NCBI GenBank assembly: GCA_014773175.1
Contig: VXCM01001992.1
Coordinates: 20,328-84,327 of the forward strand
Direction: 5' to 3'
DNA: 64,000 nucleotides
Source of the DNA: Lucifuga dentata
Taxonomy: Eukaryota > Chordata > Actinopteri > Ophidiiformes > Bythitidae
A program made the position numbers and the translations under genes. The notes under the pieces were generated by a model. That model saw only the letters and a list, made by a program, of their open reading frames with translations, did not search any database and was not told where the DNA came from. The stretch's first letter is position 1. The number at the start of each line of letters is the position of its first letter. Below, piece by piece: positions 1 through 21,087 of the stretch.

Positions 1-224
1 CTTTTATTTGCCAAGAAGGAGAATAACTGCAGGGTTTTGTTCTTGTGATGGTTTTTTGTTTGTTTGTTTGTTTGTTTTTTTAACATTTCTAGGTTTTTAG
101 TTATTGTCTGGTGAGAAATTTTCAATTACATTAAGCTAAGCCACTGTGAATCAAAAAAAAAAAAAAANAGCAGATCATGGCAGGCACCCAAATCTGACTT
201 TACACCCCTCACCCCTCCCAGTCC

Positions 225-344
225 ATGTCTGTCTCTGACCCTGCCTTTTATCTCTTCTCATCCCCTTTTCTCTCTCTTTCCCTCTATCACTATTTCCTCT
301 GCCTCGTTCTCTCTCCTCTTTTCTTACCCCAATGCATCCAATTT

Positions 345-381
<37 letters not shown>

Positions 382-860
382 NCCCCCCCTCTCTCTCAGT
401 CTCGTCTCTGTCCCTCTGTCTTGTTGTTTGTCATGAATGAACTTGCTCATCCCACCTCGCTCCCTCTTGCTCTGTCAGTCTCCCTCAACCTCGTTTTATT
501 CCTTTTTTCTTACCCCAATGCATCTGATTTATTTATTCTCTCTCTCTCTCTGTCTCTCTCTTTTTTGTCTGTCTCTCTGAGTATCGATGCCTCGCTCCCT
601 CTGTCTCATTCTCTCTCCCTTTTTTTTTTACCCCCAAAGCATCTTATACATTTAGTTCTGCCATCTCTCTCTCTCTGCCTCTCTCTTTCTCTCTCTGAGT
701 TTCTCTTTTTTGTCTGTCTCGCTCTCTCTGCCTCATTCTCTCTCCCTTTTTTAATTTACCCCAATGCATCTTATACATTTAGACCCCCCCCCCCCCNCCC
801 CCCCTCTGTTTTTTGATCAGCCAGCTGCAGGCAGGAAGTACAGAGAGTGATGTGTCTCCT
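225..860. repeat. CT-rich low-complexity tract with recurring unit
   Basis: Long pyrimidine tract of (CT)n and poly-C. A short motif, taccccaatgcat or a close variant, recurs at about 324, 511, 629 and 757, each time preceded by a T-run and followed by AT-rich sequence and more CT repeats. This indicates a degenerate minisatellite built on a microsatellite. Single Ns at 382 and 797 fall in homopolymer-like stretches. Open frames here are repeat translations (poly Ser/Leu) and are not genes. Confidence 0.85.
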
Positions 861-1153
861 GTCAGACGTGCTCAAGTGCTCAGCCACTCGTCCACGAGTG
901 ACCCCACAATGAGGCTTTTCAAAAGTCAAGTGGATCAAGTAGAGGATTAACCATTAATCAATATGAGAGCAGATTAATAGATGTGGATTCATGAGAAGTG
1001 TCACCAGGGTCGCAGCAGGTCACACAGTTTGTGGAATGTCATGGAATTTTGGTGAATGATATGTATCCTAAGGTGTGTTTTGAAACGTGCCACACGTTTG
1101 TTGCATGAGAGATGATATCCTCCCACTGACGCCCAAAGGGAAACCTGACAGCA

Positions 1154-1636
1154 AAGGTGGGAAGTAACTAAGTACATGTACTCAGGTACTGCACCTGGGT
1201 ACATTTTGAGGTACTTGTGCTTTTCAACATTCATCTAGTAGGTGAAGTTACTAGATAGTTTGCAGATTTAGATTACATTCAACAATATGCTATCAATCAG
1301 TATACTACTAATAAGCTTAACTACTTCCTTTTCTTTGTTCCTCTGTCCTCTATTTCTTTCTTTTCATTTTTCTTTCCCTCTGTTCTTATCTTATTTTCCT
1401 CTTCAAGCCATCCTATCAGATGCCACTTAATGTCCATTTTTTTTTTTTTTTTTTTTTTTTTTGCTATGCTACATTAAATACACAAAATCATTCTGCACAA
1501 TGAACTTTTCACTTTTGATGCATGGATATTTTTACTACTAAATCTTCCCTTATTTTGAACACTTTTGAATGCAGAAGTTATATAGTAACTTTTACTTCAG
1601 TGAAGGATCTGAGTACCTTTTCCAGTGCCCACTGAT
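1154..1636 (+). repeat. Dispersed repeat of the 'gaagtaactaagtac' type
   Basis: It begins with ggtgggaagtaactaagtac, continues with alternating 'gtacttgtgctttt' phrases, and ends near 1636 with an 'acttttacttcagtgaaggatctgagtac' type terminus (spanning about 1588-1617). I know this pattern as a common interspersed element in percomorph fish genomes. A second, partial copy starts at 19228. Poly-T tracts at about 1438-1462 and 1640-1658 lie inside and next to it. No coding capacity is visible and the exact family name is not known to me. Confidence 0.5.
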
Positions 1637-1804
1637 GCTTTTTTTTTTTTTTTTTTTTACCTAAACCCACTTACCAAAGCAGGACTGATTTGACAGTTTG
1701 AAGCTGGAAGTCTTCTAATTTGGTTATGGATGGTCAAGGAAGAGTCATTGGTTTTCGTAAATCTGCATGATCAAAACCTGTATAATTTTATATCCGTCTT
1801 TCAG

Positions 1805-2345
1805 AGCACATGGATCTTTGTGGATGCTTTTAGACAAACCACCTCAGAGCACCGTGACCGAGAATGCTTTTGGCCTGGCTCTAACCGCCGAGAACACAGA
1901 ACCCACATTCACCCCCGCTCTTCAAAGTCATCTTTATTTTCTGTGGTTTGTGAAATCTTGAAGAAAAGAAAACCACGTGCAGCTAAGCCGACAGCCGGCC
2001 TTTTGCACGGCAAGACAAGAGCGGTGCTGTTAGAGCGCGAGTGACAAGGAATGTCCCATTGTGCAACGCTGCCTTTGTGACAGGCAACACCTCTTCACAG
2101 CTCAGCCCAGCCAGACCGCGTTGTTTGCCGAAGGAGACCGCATTCTTTTCCGGGAATATGGGTTAACAGAGGTTCACAGAGAAAACTAGCATTCTGAGGA
2201 CAACACCTTCTGTGCAGAGGGATTCTTTTCTATGCGGATGACGGGCTGGAATTAAAGGCATTTTTATTACGCTCTTGAGTGATTTGACCTCTCGGTTTTC
2301 AGATGTTCATTTGACGCAGCTGCTGTGTCTGAGGTAACAGGTGAT
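1805..2345. promoter_or_regulatory. Candidate conserved non-coding block in nr2f5 intron
   Basis: Balanced-composition, repeat-free sequence with CpGs and no open frame of note, lying 1.2-1.7 kb upstream of the first visible nr2f5 exon and flanked on both sides by low-complexity DNA. Its texture contrasts with the surrounding repeats. It includes a GGAATGTCCCATTG stretch and AT-rich phrases such as attaaaggcatttttattacg. COUP-TF loci are known for extended regulatory sequence, so an enhancer is plausible, but this is inferred from texture and position only. Confidence 0.25.
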
Positions 2346-2650
2346 GTCGAGTTGAAAAGCATTTTCCGATCTGGGTCTTACCCTCCTCCCCTCTCCTTCC
2401 CCACCCTCTCTCTCCCTTTCTGTCACCCCTCTCTCCATGTCTTGCCCTCCACCTGTTTCTTCATGTACACTGCTGCTCTCCATCTGAAGCTTCATCTCAT
2501 GCCATATTCAAACATATTGAATGCCACACCTTTGCTTTATTTTCCACCTTGCTTCTCCTTCCTNCCCCGCTCTCCCTTTTCTCAATTTATCGCCTCTCAC
2601 TCTCTCTTTCCCCACCTTATCTTGCCATTTCACCTTTTTACCTCATTTTT

Positions 2651-3064
2651 ACACACACACACACACATAAACACACAGACACGGCCCCCTTTGCATTTTC
2701 ATTGCCTCTCCCTCTCCCTCTGTGTGCATGCGTGCACGTGTATGTGTGTGTGCATGTGTGTGTGTGTGTAACAGTAGATGGTGTTATTAGACAGTGGGGA
2801 TGACTGAACAGGTGTTTTCCAAATGGGCCTTTGAGCTCTAGATGCATCATCATGGCTCGGAACAGGGGGTTGGGTATTTATATGTGTGTGTGTGTGCGTG
2901 TGTGTGTGTGTGCGCGCGCGCATGCGTGTGTGTGTGTGTGTGAATGAGAGCTTGGCCTCTGTGTGTCCTTTTCGCCTCAGGCTGAGCCATTTGCCAGTGG
3001 AAGGGGAGGATGTTACCATATGTATGTGTGTGTTTCTGTGTGTGTGTGTGTGTGTGTGAGTGAG
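2651..3064. repeat. CA/TG microsatellite cluster
   Basis: Several dinucleotide runs: (AC)n at about 2651-2668, TG-rich runs at 2731-2769, 2882-2942 (including a GCGCGC stretch) and 3021-3060. The frames that cross it give Thr-His or Val-Cys repeats and are not coding. Confidence 0.95.
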
Positions 3065-3504
3065 TGGAGACTATTTGTAGGTGTAAAGAAGTGTTATATC
3101 TTTACCGGCTGCTGCTTGTCATTACTCATTGATGCACTGTAGCGATGGAGAATGGCCTTGGCCTGGCTACTTTCCATCGCTCCATGGAAGAGACAAGCGC
3201 TGACATATTTAGAGTCAGAGGAATTTTCCTGTCTAATACATTTTTCGCCCCTTAGCAGCCCCCTAACCTGACCCATTTGACATGCCCAATTTTCCTCCTC
3301 CTCCTCCTTCTCTCGTCTTCATCTCTCTTCTTTCACTTTCTCCAGCAGGACATAAAACGATTTAGGCTGCAGGCTCACTAAATCGTCATCATGCTCTAAC
3401 GACAAAGACAGAGATAAACAAAAATACATATTCAAGAATTTTAAAGGTTACACACACACACACGCTGCTGAATTCTAACCTTCAGATATCTTCTTTTCAA
3501 TCAG

Positions 3505-12566
<9,062 letters not shown>

Positions 12567-14465
12567 GATACAGAAAGAAGAAGTAGAAGTTGCAGGAGAA
12601 TTCAGACTAAATGTCCATCTGAGTATGCATCCTTCTGTCCTCACTTCCCTTCATTCTCTGCATTCTACTTCTTAATTTTCTCAAAAGAAGTATTTCCCTC
12701 ACCATTCCACTCAAAACTTAGACTGATGGTATAATACTTTATCCTTCCGGTCAGACAAGCCAGCCAATCATTCACCATCTCTCAAGAGGATCCTGGCCAA
12801 TTCAGAGACTTGGTGGCCAATTGCAATCCCTCAGACGATGGTGCAGTCTGTGTTTGAGATGTGGCATGAGATGGACTGGTTGGTAGAACAGGTTATTGAG
12901 AAGTTCACCAGCAGGTCTGTTGGACTCAATTAAGATGTCAGTCTCAAATCCTGAAAGGGGCAGCAAAAGACAAAGCATCTGCTCTATTGTTGGTGCTATA
13001 CCTATATTTATAAAGGCTGAGCACCAGCATCCCAGTATTGTGAACTCTGATCAAGGGCTTTGCCAGTGGAACTCTGCAACCAACAGCACAAAGCCCATTG
13101 TATATTTACCAATTTTTGAAAGAAAACCAGAAGCCATTAAGAAAGACAAATGCCAAAATGTCTTGGACTTTTGCAGAGGATGTGTTTTATTTTGTGTGAA
13201 TGTGTGTTAGCACTGTTTATATGGAGAGAAAAGTCATATGTCCATATGTATAATGTTGATTCATAGGCATCTATAGCATCTTAGGGTTCAATGGGAAAAG
13301 CTCAGGTTCAAGGGTGGGTAGACAGACAGATATGCCAATATCATTACAAGAGCAAAAAGACAAACCCATGTCACCAATGGGCAAAAATTACACTTATCAG
13401 CAGCCTGTGCAAAAGCTGAAAAATTCATATTGTTTGGAATATTTTTGATGTAGTTTTGGTGATTAAAAATAAATGTTTGGTTTGTCTATAATTTGACTTT
13501 ATACTTATGTTTGGGTCTCGGGGGAGAGGAAGTTTGTAAAAAAAATAAAAGCTTAGGCACTTGCATCGTAAAACTAGGCAGAACCAACCATTCACTCCTG
13601 TAAAACCACAGCACTGGTAGATTCTTGCTACCCTTCTGCCATTCGATCTACCTTTTTACTTTAAATGGCCCATTATAACTCTTGTACAATGTTATAACAG
13701 GAATTACAGGACACATTGTCATTATTGTTTTTCAGACCCAACTGTCAATCTTTCACTTGTGACAGTGTACAGTAGCTATGGACCGAATATTGGACCTTTT
13801 GGACTTGGGGGAGCATTTTGCAAAACTAGCTGTACTTGCCTTAGAACAAAGATTTAATCACTGAGCATTTATCTTATGACTGTGCCATAATCTCTTGTTA
13901 CCTGTTATAACAGGTATTATGTCCTAATAATGTCATTTCAGGAAGGGAAACAAACTCGCATGTCAAAAAAAAAAAAAAAAAAAAAAAAAGAAACAGGATG
14001 AGGTTGATGATGCAAAATTGATTTTTATTTTTTGACATTATGTGAGTTCATTTCCATTCCTGCTGATATTGTCATGTAGGGAAAGCCCCCTCAACTCATG
14101 TCTTTTGAGCTCACGGTACCAATACTGTAGAGAAATGTATCACTAACCTTTGAAAAACTCAGTCTGTGTTACAATATTATCCCAGTTGTACTTAAGACTG
14201 TGACTTAGCTTAGGACTAGTTTAAGTGTTTTTTCCTTGGCGGAAGAAATTTTGTTTTGACAACCTGTCTCATATTTCCAACATGGCATGAACTGTGGCAT
14301 CAGCATCAAGTATTGGTATTGGAAAAGCCATGTGGGACGTTAGAAAGCTGTCTGTTGATAAATGATTTCACAGAAAATTTCTATGAGTTTGGTTTCTTTT
14401 TGTCTATATTTTGTTTGGAAACATGAATTATCCATTAATTGAAATAAAATTCTGTTGTTCACAGT
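12567..14465 (+). other. nr2f5: nr2f5 3' UTR with candidate poly(A) signals
   Basis: Sequence after the stop has no competing gene. AATAAA hexamers occur at about 13468, 13544-13549 and 14443-14448. The last is followed by a T/G-rich stretch (ttctgttgttcacag), a plausible downstream element, so cleavage near 14465 is my best guess. Which signal is used cannot be told from sequence alone. A poly-A run lies at 13965-13989 and an 18-bp perfect palindrome at 13899-13916. Confidence 0.5.
14443..14448 (+). terminator. nr2f5: Candidate distal poly(A) signal of nr2f5
   Basis: AATAAA in ttgaaataaaattctg followed by a TG-rich stretch, 1.9 kb after the stop codon. Earlier hexamers at about 13468 and 13544 are alternatives. 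Confidence 0.45.
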
Positions 14466-14519
14466 ACGTTTTCAGCTGTTTTTCATTTTGACATAACTGT
14501 CATCACAAGAAGGTTATAA

Positions 14520-14650
14520 ATTAAATTATGCTGCTTTCAAGTTATGCTCAGAATTTAGAATTTCCAACGTACAAGTGGGAAAAGTAAAACAAAACACTCT
14601 CTCAATTTGGAATTCCTCTCGGAAAGTCGGGCAAGGTTCCTCTGGAGTTC
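14520..14650. repeat. Possible dispersed repeat with 'aagtgggaa / cggaaagtcggg' phrases
   Basis: The phrases aatttccaacgtacaagtggg and ggaattcctctcggaaagtcgg have the look of a fish interspersed repeat. A related stretch at about 44071-44125 reads gcgttccagttacaatggg and tcggaaattcccagttgg. Assignment rests on this resemblance only. Confidence 0.3.
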
Positions 14651-16455
14651 AGTGTTGACATGATTTCAATATGGCTTTAGTCCCAAAGTTATTGCCACAA
14701 CTCTTAATAAGGGGACAAACAACTAAATCTCAAGTTAATATTTGTAAACACAGCAGGAATTAAGGCCTGTATTTTCAACTCTGAACCCACTGACAAAGAA
14801 ATGTTAATTTTTTTATCATTAAGACAACTGCATTATGAATTCAGCTAAAATTTTCAATGTCAAAAAGTTATATGGAAGGAGAAGAATGAAGTTCCTCCTT
14901 ACATACACTCAAATGTTATTGGTCCATACACATTTTTTCTCACAATTTTACTCTAGATTTTAAAAGTTTTGAATTACTCAGAAAGATGACTCCCAGATGC
15001 TAGCCATAAAGGAAGAGTTTCAAAGAAAAAGTAATATCTGAAACTGGCAAATAAAAAGAAAAGCCATCCACTGTCCACTGTCCGTGTTCTTTTGCCCATG
15101 TTAACATTTTCCTTTTATTTCACAGTTTCAGATAGCCAGCATTGGACAGCATCCCAGAGTTATCTTTTCACTGTTGCAGATGACACTGGTATGTGGCGTG
15201 TACTCTTTACGCCAATTGAAAATCTCACAGATATCAGTTTCTCAAACTACAGACTCTGATGTACGTATCATCTTAGGCAGTTCTGCATCTTGGTCATCTG
15301 CTTTTTTTCTTGTCCTGGTTAGATCCAGTTTGGACACCTTTATTTGAAATCTTCAGCTTCTGCCAATTTAAAACATGGAATAACCTTAATTTCACAAAAC
15401 GGCAGTACTGACTGACATGTTTCTTGAGAAAGCTGTGTTATTTTGGCAATTTTTCAACCCAGAATTGAACTTTGAATTCCAGTACATTGCAACCCAAGTA
15501 AATACAATTTACCTGCTTAATTGAATAGACTTCAGGTGTGCTAACACAACTACAAAGGGGTCTCTAACAACCAATTAGCATTTAAACATGACTAAGGATG
15601 AGCCGAAGGAGTTTATCATTAAGACACTTCACTTTGCTTTATTATCCCTTGAAGAGAACAGTGGCCATTGAGATAAGAACACGACAAAAAATGCATATAA
15701 TAAATACATAAAACATGTATAGAAACAATAGAGCAACAGCAAAATGTAAAATAATTCAAAATAATGGCTGCTGAAAATGAGGCAGCTTTGCAGTTTCATG
15801 TGAATAATTAATAAATAATTTCTATCAGTAATACCCATTTGCAATATTATTAATGTCTGTGATATATATTTACATCAATTTAATACCACCTTGGTGAATA
15901 AAAGTATCAGTTTGGATGATTCCAAACTTTTGCACACTAGTGTAATCTTTAGCACCAACATAGAGAGACCTCCATGATATCGTCAAGGTGATTTTTCCGG
16001 CTTTACAAAGCTCCGTCTTCAGCCACAAAAACCTTTATTCAGTTGTTTTCACATGATATTGTATATTATAAAAACTCAAGTAACACATCTTGTTCAATTA
16101 CAATTTATGACCAGAACAAAATGTATAGAAATATTGTGTATCACTGTATATTTCATTCAGATTGGCTGCACTGTGGCTTTTAATTCAGTAATCTATGAGG
16201 TCATTTATATTTCCATCTATGCACATTTGCTGGTTATTTTCAAATTTCAGCGACTGACACCAATAAACCTATTCCACCTCAGTCTGTTGAGGAAATAACT
16301 CTTCTGGTGGTCTACAGATATTTTCTCTTTCCTACAAGCAGTTTGATCCAATAAAGGAAAGAAGTACAGGTCAGTCAATACTATTCATCCATCAATGAAT
16401 TTAAACCAAATAAGCTTTTCTCTCAACCCATGATAGAATGCAAACAAATATCCTG
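14651..16455. other. Intergenic, nothing recognised
   Basis: AT-rich intergenic DNA. The open frames at 15629-15844 and 16053-16298 resemble no family I know and have AT-driven composition. No splice-supported exon is seen. Confidence 0.5.
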
Positions 16456-17122
16456 ACCCTGTGTGTGTGTGTGTGTGTACAGAGACAGATACAGAGAGAG
16501 AACACACACGGTCTTTGACCTTAGAGTTCGAGGTGTATCATTGTGTGTGTGTGTGTGTGTGTGAGCGTGCACGTGCACTTTGGTGTTCAAGTTCGTGTCA
16601 ACACCCACTGACTGAAAGTGGAGTCTCTTACGTCAGCGATATAAAACCAAAGAAGAAAGGAAAGAGAGGCAAAAAGAGAAACAGCGAACGCATGTTCCTC
16701 GTTTAAGATCCTCACATGTACGTTTCTTCCCCCATCGCTGCTCACACACACACAGACACACCAAATACACACTCCCTCACATGGTAACCTTGTGGCCTTT
16801 ACCCCCATTCTCCCCTCCTCCAGCTACCTCCCCCCAATCCTCCAATCCCCACCCTACCCAAACGCCCTTCTGCTCCTCCTCCTCCTCCTCCCACCCTCTC
16901 CCATTTATGTGTGTGTGTGTGTGTGTGTGTGTTTGTGTGTGTATGAAGAGTAGCGATTGACTTATGCCTTCATTTCAGAGCTGTCACTCCTGGCCAAACA
17001 CCATGACCCCTCAACCTCCATTTTGGAGGAGCACTTTTTTTTTCTTTCCTGCTCCATATGAATATAAAAAACACATGTGGCCCAAAGGTGTGTGTGTGTG
17101 TATGTGTGTGTGTGTGTGTGTG
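16456..17122. repeat. CA/TG microsatellites and CCT-rich tract
   Basis: TG runs at about 16460-16478, 16542-16562, 16908-16940 and 17089-17122 (ending at an N), a CA run at 16743-16756, and a pyrimidine-rich CTCCTCCTCC tract at about 16800-16900. Low-complexity only. Confidence 0.9.
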
Positions 17123-17291
17123 NAAACTGACATAGCTCCTTTGAATGGCGGGACCTGAATTACTTTTGCACTTCAATTTTGCACACCTGCCATTTATGGC
17201 AAACACCAGGCTCAGCATAACCCATAAAAGCAAAATACGCTGCTTCAAGATACAAAACCTGCCAGTAAATCCAGAACTACAGAAGTATGTG

Positions 17292-17330
17292 CAAAAAAAA
17301 AAAAAAAAAAANAAAAAAAAAAAAAAAAAA
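17292..17330. repeat. Poly-A tract interrupted by N
   Basis: A-run with an N at 17312. Length is unreliable; frames through it give poly-Lys or poly-Phe and are not genes. Confidence 0.9.
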
Positions 17331-17519
17331 GTTAATTTATTTGAAGGTAAATTAGTTAAACACTGCAGGCTGAAATGCAAGTGGGCAACTTTTAGTGCAG
17401 AATTTCTAATTTCTTGCAAGTTTCATGCTAATTTCATGCTAATAAAGAATGTTGTATATTCATTTTCTTATTAACAGTCAAACCAGCATATTATGAAGAT
17501 CAATACATAGCAAAAGGGG

Positions 17520-17521
17520 TA

Positions 17522-17563
<42 letters not shown>

Positions 17564-17598
17564 CATTATTATTATTATTATTATCATCATCATTATTT
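17520..17598. repeat. (ATT)n microsatellite
   Basis: About 80 bp of ATT/TTA repeats with a few ATC interruptions. The minus-strand Asn-repeat frame crossing it is an artefact. Confidence 0.95.
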
Positions 17599-17777
17599 TG
17601 AATGGAATTTGGACACAGCATAGGTATCATGGGTCTTCCACTGGACATTTCACCGCATGACACAACCATTCCCCACTGAAAAAAAAAATGAAAGTATAGC
17701 AGGTAAAGCACAGTCATGTGTGCATGCATTTGCAGATACAGTACAGGACTTGGTCTGAGCAGTCTGGAGGTAGGCCA

Positions 17778-17948
17778 CCATACCAATCAAGTCCCAGCCA
17801 GAGGTCGAGATGACAAGCACGATCACGCGACAGATTCATCACCCCATGTGCTGTGACAGTAANCCATACCAATCAAGTCCCAGCCAGAGGTCGAGATGAC
17901 AAACACGATCACGCGACAGATTCATCACCCCATGTGCTGTGACAGTAA
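17778..17948. other. 85-bp duplication around a single N (probable assembly artefact)
   Basis: 17778-17862 and 17864-17948 differ at one visible base (aagcacg versus aaacacg) and are separated by one N at 17863. The same N-joined pattern recurs at 21578, 45001, 46270, 46565 and 59022, which points to contig ends that were not merged. Confidence 0.85.
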
Positions 17949-18706
17949 TTGTCCTGGGTCCATGTCACAGTTGCCCTGTTAAAAACACCAGGGATGCTCC
18001 TTTGACAGAGATGACATCTGCGCCAGTCACATGCATTTAACATGGACACCTCCTCTATTTGTTATGACACACTTTCAATTTAGCAAAAGGCCCCCACAGA
18101 AGATGAACAGTGCCCTACGTGGGAGGAGGAAGGCCTGCGATCCAGACTGTAATTTAGACTTGGGTAGAATAAGCGAGACTTTGTGGGGGGAAGTTTGTTT
18201 AATAAACAGGCTTTTNTTTTTTTTTTTTTTTTTTTTTTTTTTGCCTTGTCGCAAGATGTGAATGTTAGCAGGACAAAGGCGAGCTAGCTGTCCATCTCTG
18301 GGGGGATCCAGCATTCTAGTATAGCATAGATCGATAGGTGGGATGTCAGATTGAATTGAGGTCACTCTTTGTCTCCCCAAAGAGGTCCCACTTAGTGGCT
18401 CACCATCAAAACTGCAGTGAGGTATTAAGTGAAGGGGGGGGCGAGGAGGGGGTGTGTGGCTGGACGGCTGTATTGGTGACCCTTGTCTTGTCAGAGCCGC
18501 GTGGCTTTTTGTCAGGCAACATGTTTATTCTGTGTTGTCCCAGCGCTGAAAGAACGTGTAGCTTTGACACTGACAGGATCTTTTCTTTCAGGATCAATAA
18601 GTTGATGAGATGTGTCGGGCTGGTTTCGCTCAGCTCCATCTAAATGTTAAACAGACCGAGATGGAGTCTTAATGCTCAGCTGGAAAACATGCGCATCCAT
18701 CAGTGC

Positions 18707-19067
18707 GTTTACATGCATGCTAAATCCCGATTATTGGATATGTCTGATTATTGGCTATATTCTGATTATTGGTCTGCACTGTGATTAAGGCAGTAATTCA
18801 AGTAAGATGTATACATGGACAGAATTAATAGGATTCCATGGTTCACTGAATATATATGACGCACTGCATAATGGGAGTGTGAGGAGAGTCCGCCAGATTA
18901 TGATTATGATGTTTACATGCCCAAATAAATCAATTTATAATCACATAATCCAGGTTAGAGTAAAACCATATTCCAATTTATGCCGATTTCAATCTGATTA
19001 AGGAAAAAAACAAAAAGATTTATAGCCTTAATCCGAGTATAATCAAAGTTTTAACATGTATGTAAAC
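18707..19067. mobile_element. Palindromic non-autonomous DNA transposon, family 'tttacatgca' (copy 2)
   Basis: Starts gtttacatgcatgc and ends acatgtatgtaaac. Inside are cgattattgg / tctgattattgg phrases near the left end and gccttaatccgagtataatc near the right, mirrored as in copy 1 at 7631-8290. Frames in it are not coding. Confidence 0.65.
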
Positions 19068-19227
19068 ATACTGCAGGATAGTGAATACGATGGCAGGAAG
19101 GTGGTGGAGAAGAGGATTGATAATCAAAAAACTATTTTATTCATTCATTGTTTAAAAATACCAAAAGCTGCTGGTTATGAGATGTAAGTTCTGTTTTCTG
19201 TCATTGTGAGTTTTTGACTATTGGTCA

Positions 19228-19380
19228 GATTTCAGAGGTGGAAAATAACTAAATACTTGTGCACAATTCTGAGGTACTTCTGCTTTACTTATTTTGATCT
19301 GTTTCAGAATCAAATATCTTGCTTTTTACTTGACTGCATTTATTTTTTGACTGTAGTTTCTACTATTAAGAAGCTTCTAT
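19228..19380 (+). repeat. Partial 'gaagtaactaagtac' repeat (copy 2)
   Basis: agaggtggaaaataactaaatacttgtg ... gaggtacttctgctttactt repeats the order of phrases seen at 1154-1636, with divergence and a truncated right end. Confidence 0.45.
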
Positions 19381-20079
19381 CTCAGCCTTGTTTTAGCTCA
19401 GTAGCACAATGAATTTGACATTAGCTAAAAGGTTTTTTACAAAGGGAAAGAGAATTTGCTCTTGTGTAGAGGATCGTATAACCCTTCAACTCACCTGACA
19501 GCATGAAAATCCTACAATGGGACAGAACAGAAAAGAGAAGGAGACAGAATATCCAATCTTTTGGTTTTTTTTTTAATTCAAAAGTTTTCTTTAAAAAAAC
19601 AGCTTTAGATTAAATTATTTAAAAAAAAGTTGATTAACGGATGGTGAAAATTTCCTTTTATATTTATGTTTTATTCCCAGATAACAGCATTTGTCCTTTA
19701 TTTGTAAAGTGAAACACTTTTAAGCCATTTAAAACCTGCTTTCCATCTTTGAGTTGATTGTGGTGACATGGTTATTTTCACATCACTTCTTATGTCAGTA
19801 CATCCACATTTCTGAATTGCTCTTTATCTTTGCTGCTTTTTATAATCCTGCTGTTTTGTTATGCACCGTGTCAAATGCAGTTGAAATTCTCAATCTCCAA
19901 GTGGTTTGAGAGCAACGCAAAGCCAAAGTTCATTTTGAGTTTCATTAATTTCTTTCTGCTTGTTTTTTCTCTCTGATTTATTTCAGTGCATGACAAAACA
20001 GCTCGGCCTGAAACTCTTTACCAAGGACGCCCCTTTGACACTTGATATGTAGAGGAATGCATCTCCACAGCTAATATTA

Positions 20080-20790
20080 TAATGAATTGGATCTGTGTCT
20101 GTGTGTGGCCAAACAGCCGGCTGTTTGTGAAGATGTCCCAAAAGCAATACCCCCATTTCCAGAATCAACAGACCCCCATTTAGCATTCCCAGATCCCCTG
20201 AAATGGAACGTTCATTTTTCCATAACCATCATCTCCAGCAAAGCATTGCAGGGGAATTGGATCTGTCTCAACGCAGCCCCTCTCCTCTCAGATCTCATCA
20301 GACGTGGGCTGGACTCACCCTTCTCCCACGGAAATTGCTCTGAACTGCAAGAAAATGTACATCATTGAGGTGCTGACCAAAAATGGCATTAGCCCCCTTT
20401 GCGAAGAGACACCCCCCNACCCCACCTTCAGCGTTCCTCTTATAAATCCTTAAAAAGGGCCCCAACTCCAATGTATGGCAACACCATCAATATTGATGTG
20501 GGAGAAAGTTCTTCCAAAGCCGCCTCAGTCACAGAACATTAATATTGATAGTGTTGTGCACCGGCCTGGACGCTCTGTGCGACTCTAAAATGGTAATGGC
20601 ATCTGGGCTCGGGGTTAGGGGCCAATATCACTGTTGAATATGGACATGGCCATTTAGCTGTGAGCAAGACAGGGGCCCATGCCAATCATCATGTCCTCTT
20701 CGTCATTTTGAACTAAGAAGGGCATGTCTGAGGTCATTCCAAAACTCTGAATCTCACTTCATGTGACTTTATTTCTTCTAATGAACTTTC
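20080..20790. promoter_or_regulatory. Candidate conserved non-coding block in the desert
   Basis: Mixed-composition, repeat-poor block between AT-rich and transposon DNA. It contains a perfect 14-bp palindrome catcaatattgatg (20485-20498) and a second related word attaatattgatag about 60 bp on, plus ccatttagc-type phrases. No coding frame fits. An N at 20418 sits in a C-run. Regulatory function is inferred from texture and from its location next to a developmental regulator. Confidence 0.25.
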
Positions 20791-20905
20791 ATTCCCCTGA
20801 AAACTGCCCGAGAGTATTTTAATGACACATTGTGCTAAACGAATTGCACACAAGCAATCCTGCTTTGCATGGCTTCATGGATTGACTGATTTATTGATGA
20901 CTCAT

Positions 20906-21087
20906 TCATAGTCTGGAAAAACTTAAATAGGCTGGAATAAATAGCCTATAAGAACCTCCTTTAAGAAAAATCCCCAAATGTTTCTTGTAGCTCCTGATCA
21001 GTCTTATACAAAAAGGAGGAGGGATTTTAGACCATTCTTCCTTACAAAATAGTTTCAGTTCATCAATATTTCTGCAGCTCAGTGTAT
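20906..21087 (-). pseudogene. Tc1-like transposase C-terminal remnant
   Basis: On the minus strand the frame reads NIDELKLFCKEEWSKIPPPF then an IRLIRSYKKHLG-type stretch ending LKGGSY, which is the C-terminal end of Tc1-like transposases (ELxxFCxEEWAKIP...Y.KRL...KGG). It acts on DNA as a cut-and-paste DDE recombinase in intact elements; this piece lacks the catalytic core. Transposon copy A lies immediately upstream in the sense of the gene, and more of the same transposase continues beyond it at 21749-21880. Confidence 0.8.

Larger units (their letters stand above)
1..3504 (+). other. nr2f5: nr2f5 upstream intron (3' part)
   Basis: This is non-coding sequence that ends in a splice acceptor (tttcaatcag) at 3495-3504, directly before the first nr2f5 exon in the window. 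That exon begins with two bases completing a codon, so its 5' partner exon, which in this family encodes the end of the DNA-binding domain, lies upstream of the window. The intron holds a CT-rich tract, a dispersed repeat, CA/TG microsatellites and two mixed-composition stretches (about 1805-2345 and 3090-3270) free of obvious repeats. I see no exon in it. Confidence 0.8.

Noticed and set aside
175..816. Open frames of 71-157 codons on both strands
   Set aside because: They translate CT/GA repeats (Ser-Leu, Arg-Glu runs) and pass through Ns; no protein family.
2307..3019. Frames rich in Thr-His and Cys-Val
   Set aside because: Microsatellite translation only.
12567..13210. Frames after the nr2f5 stop (12466-12675, 12896-13210)
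   Set aside because: Out of frame or in the 3' UTR, with no motif and no splice support.
17478..17786. Asn-repeat protein on the minus strand
   Set aside because: Produced by the ATT microsatellite.
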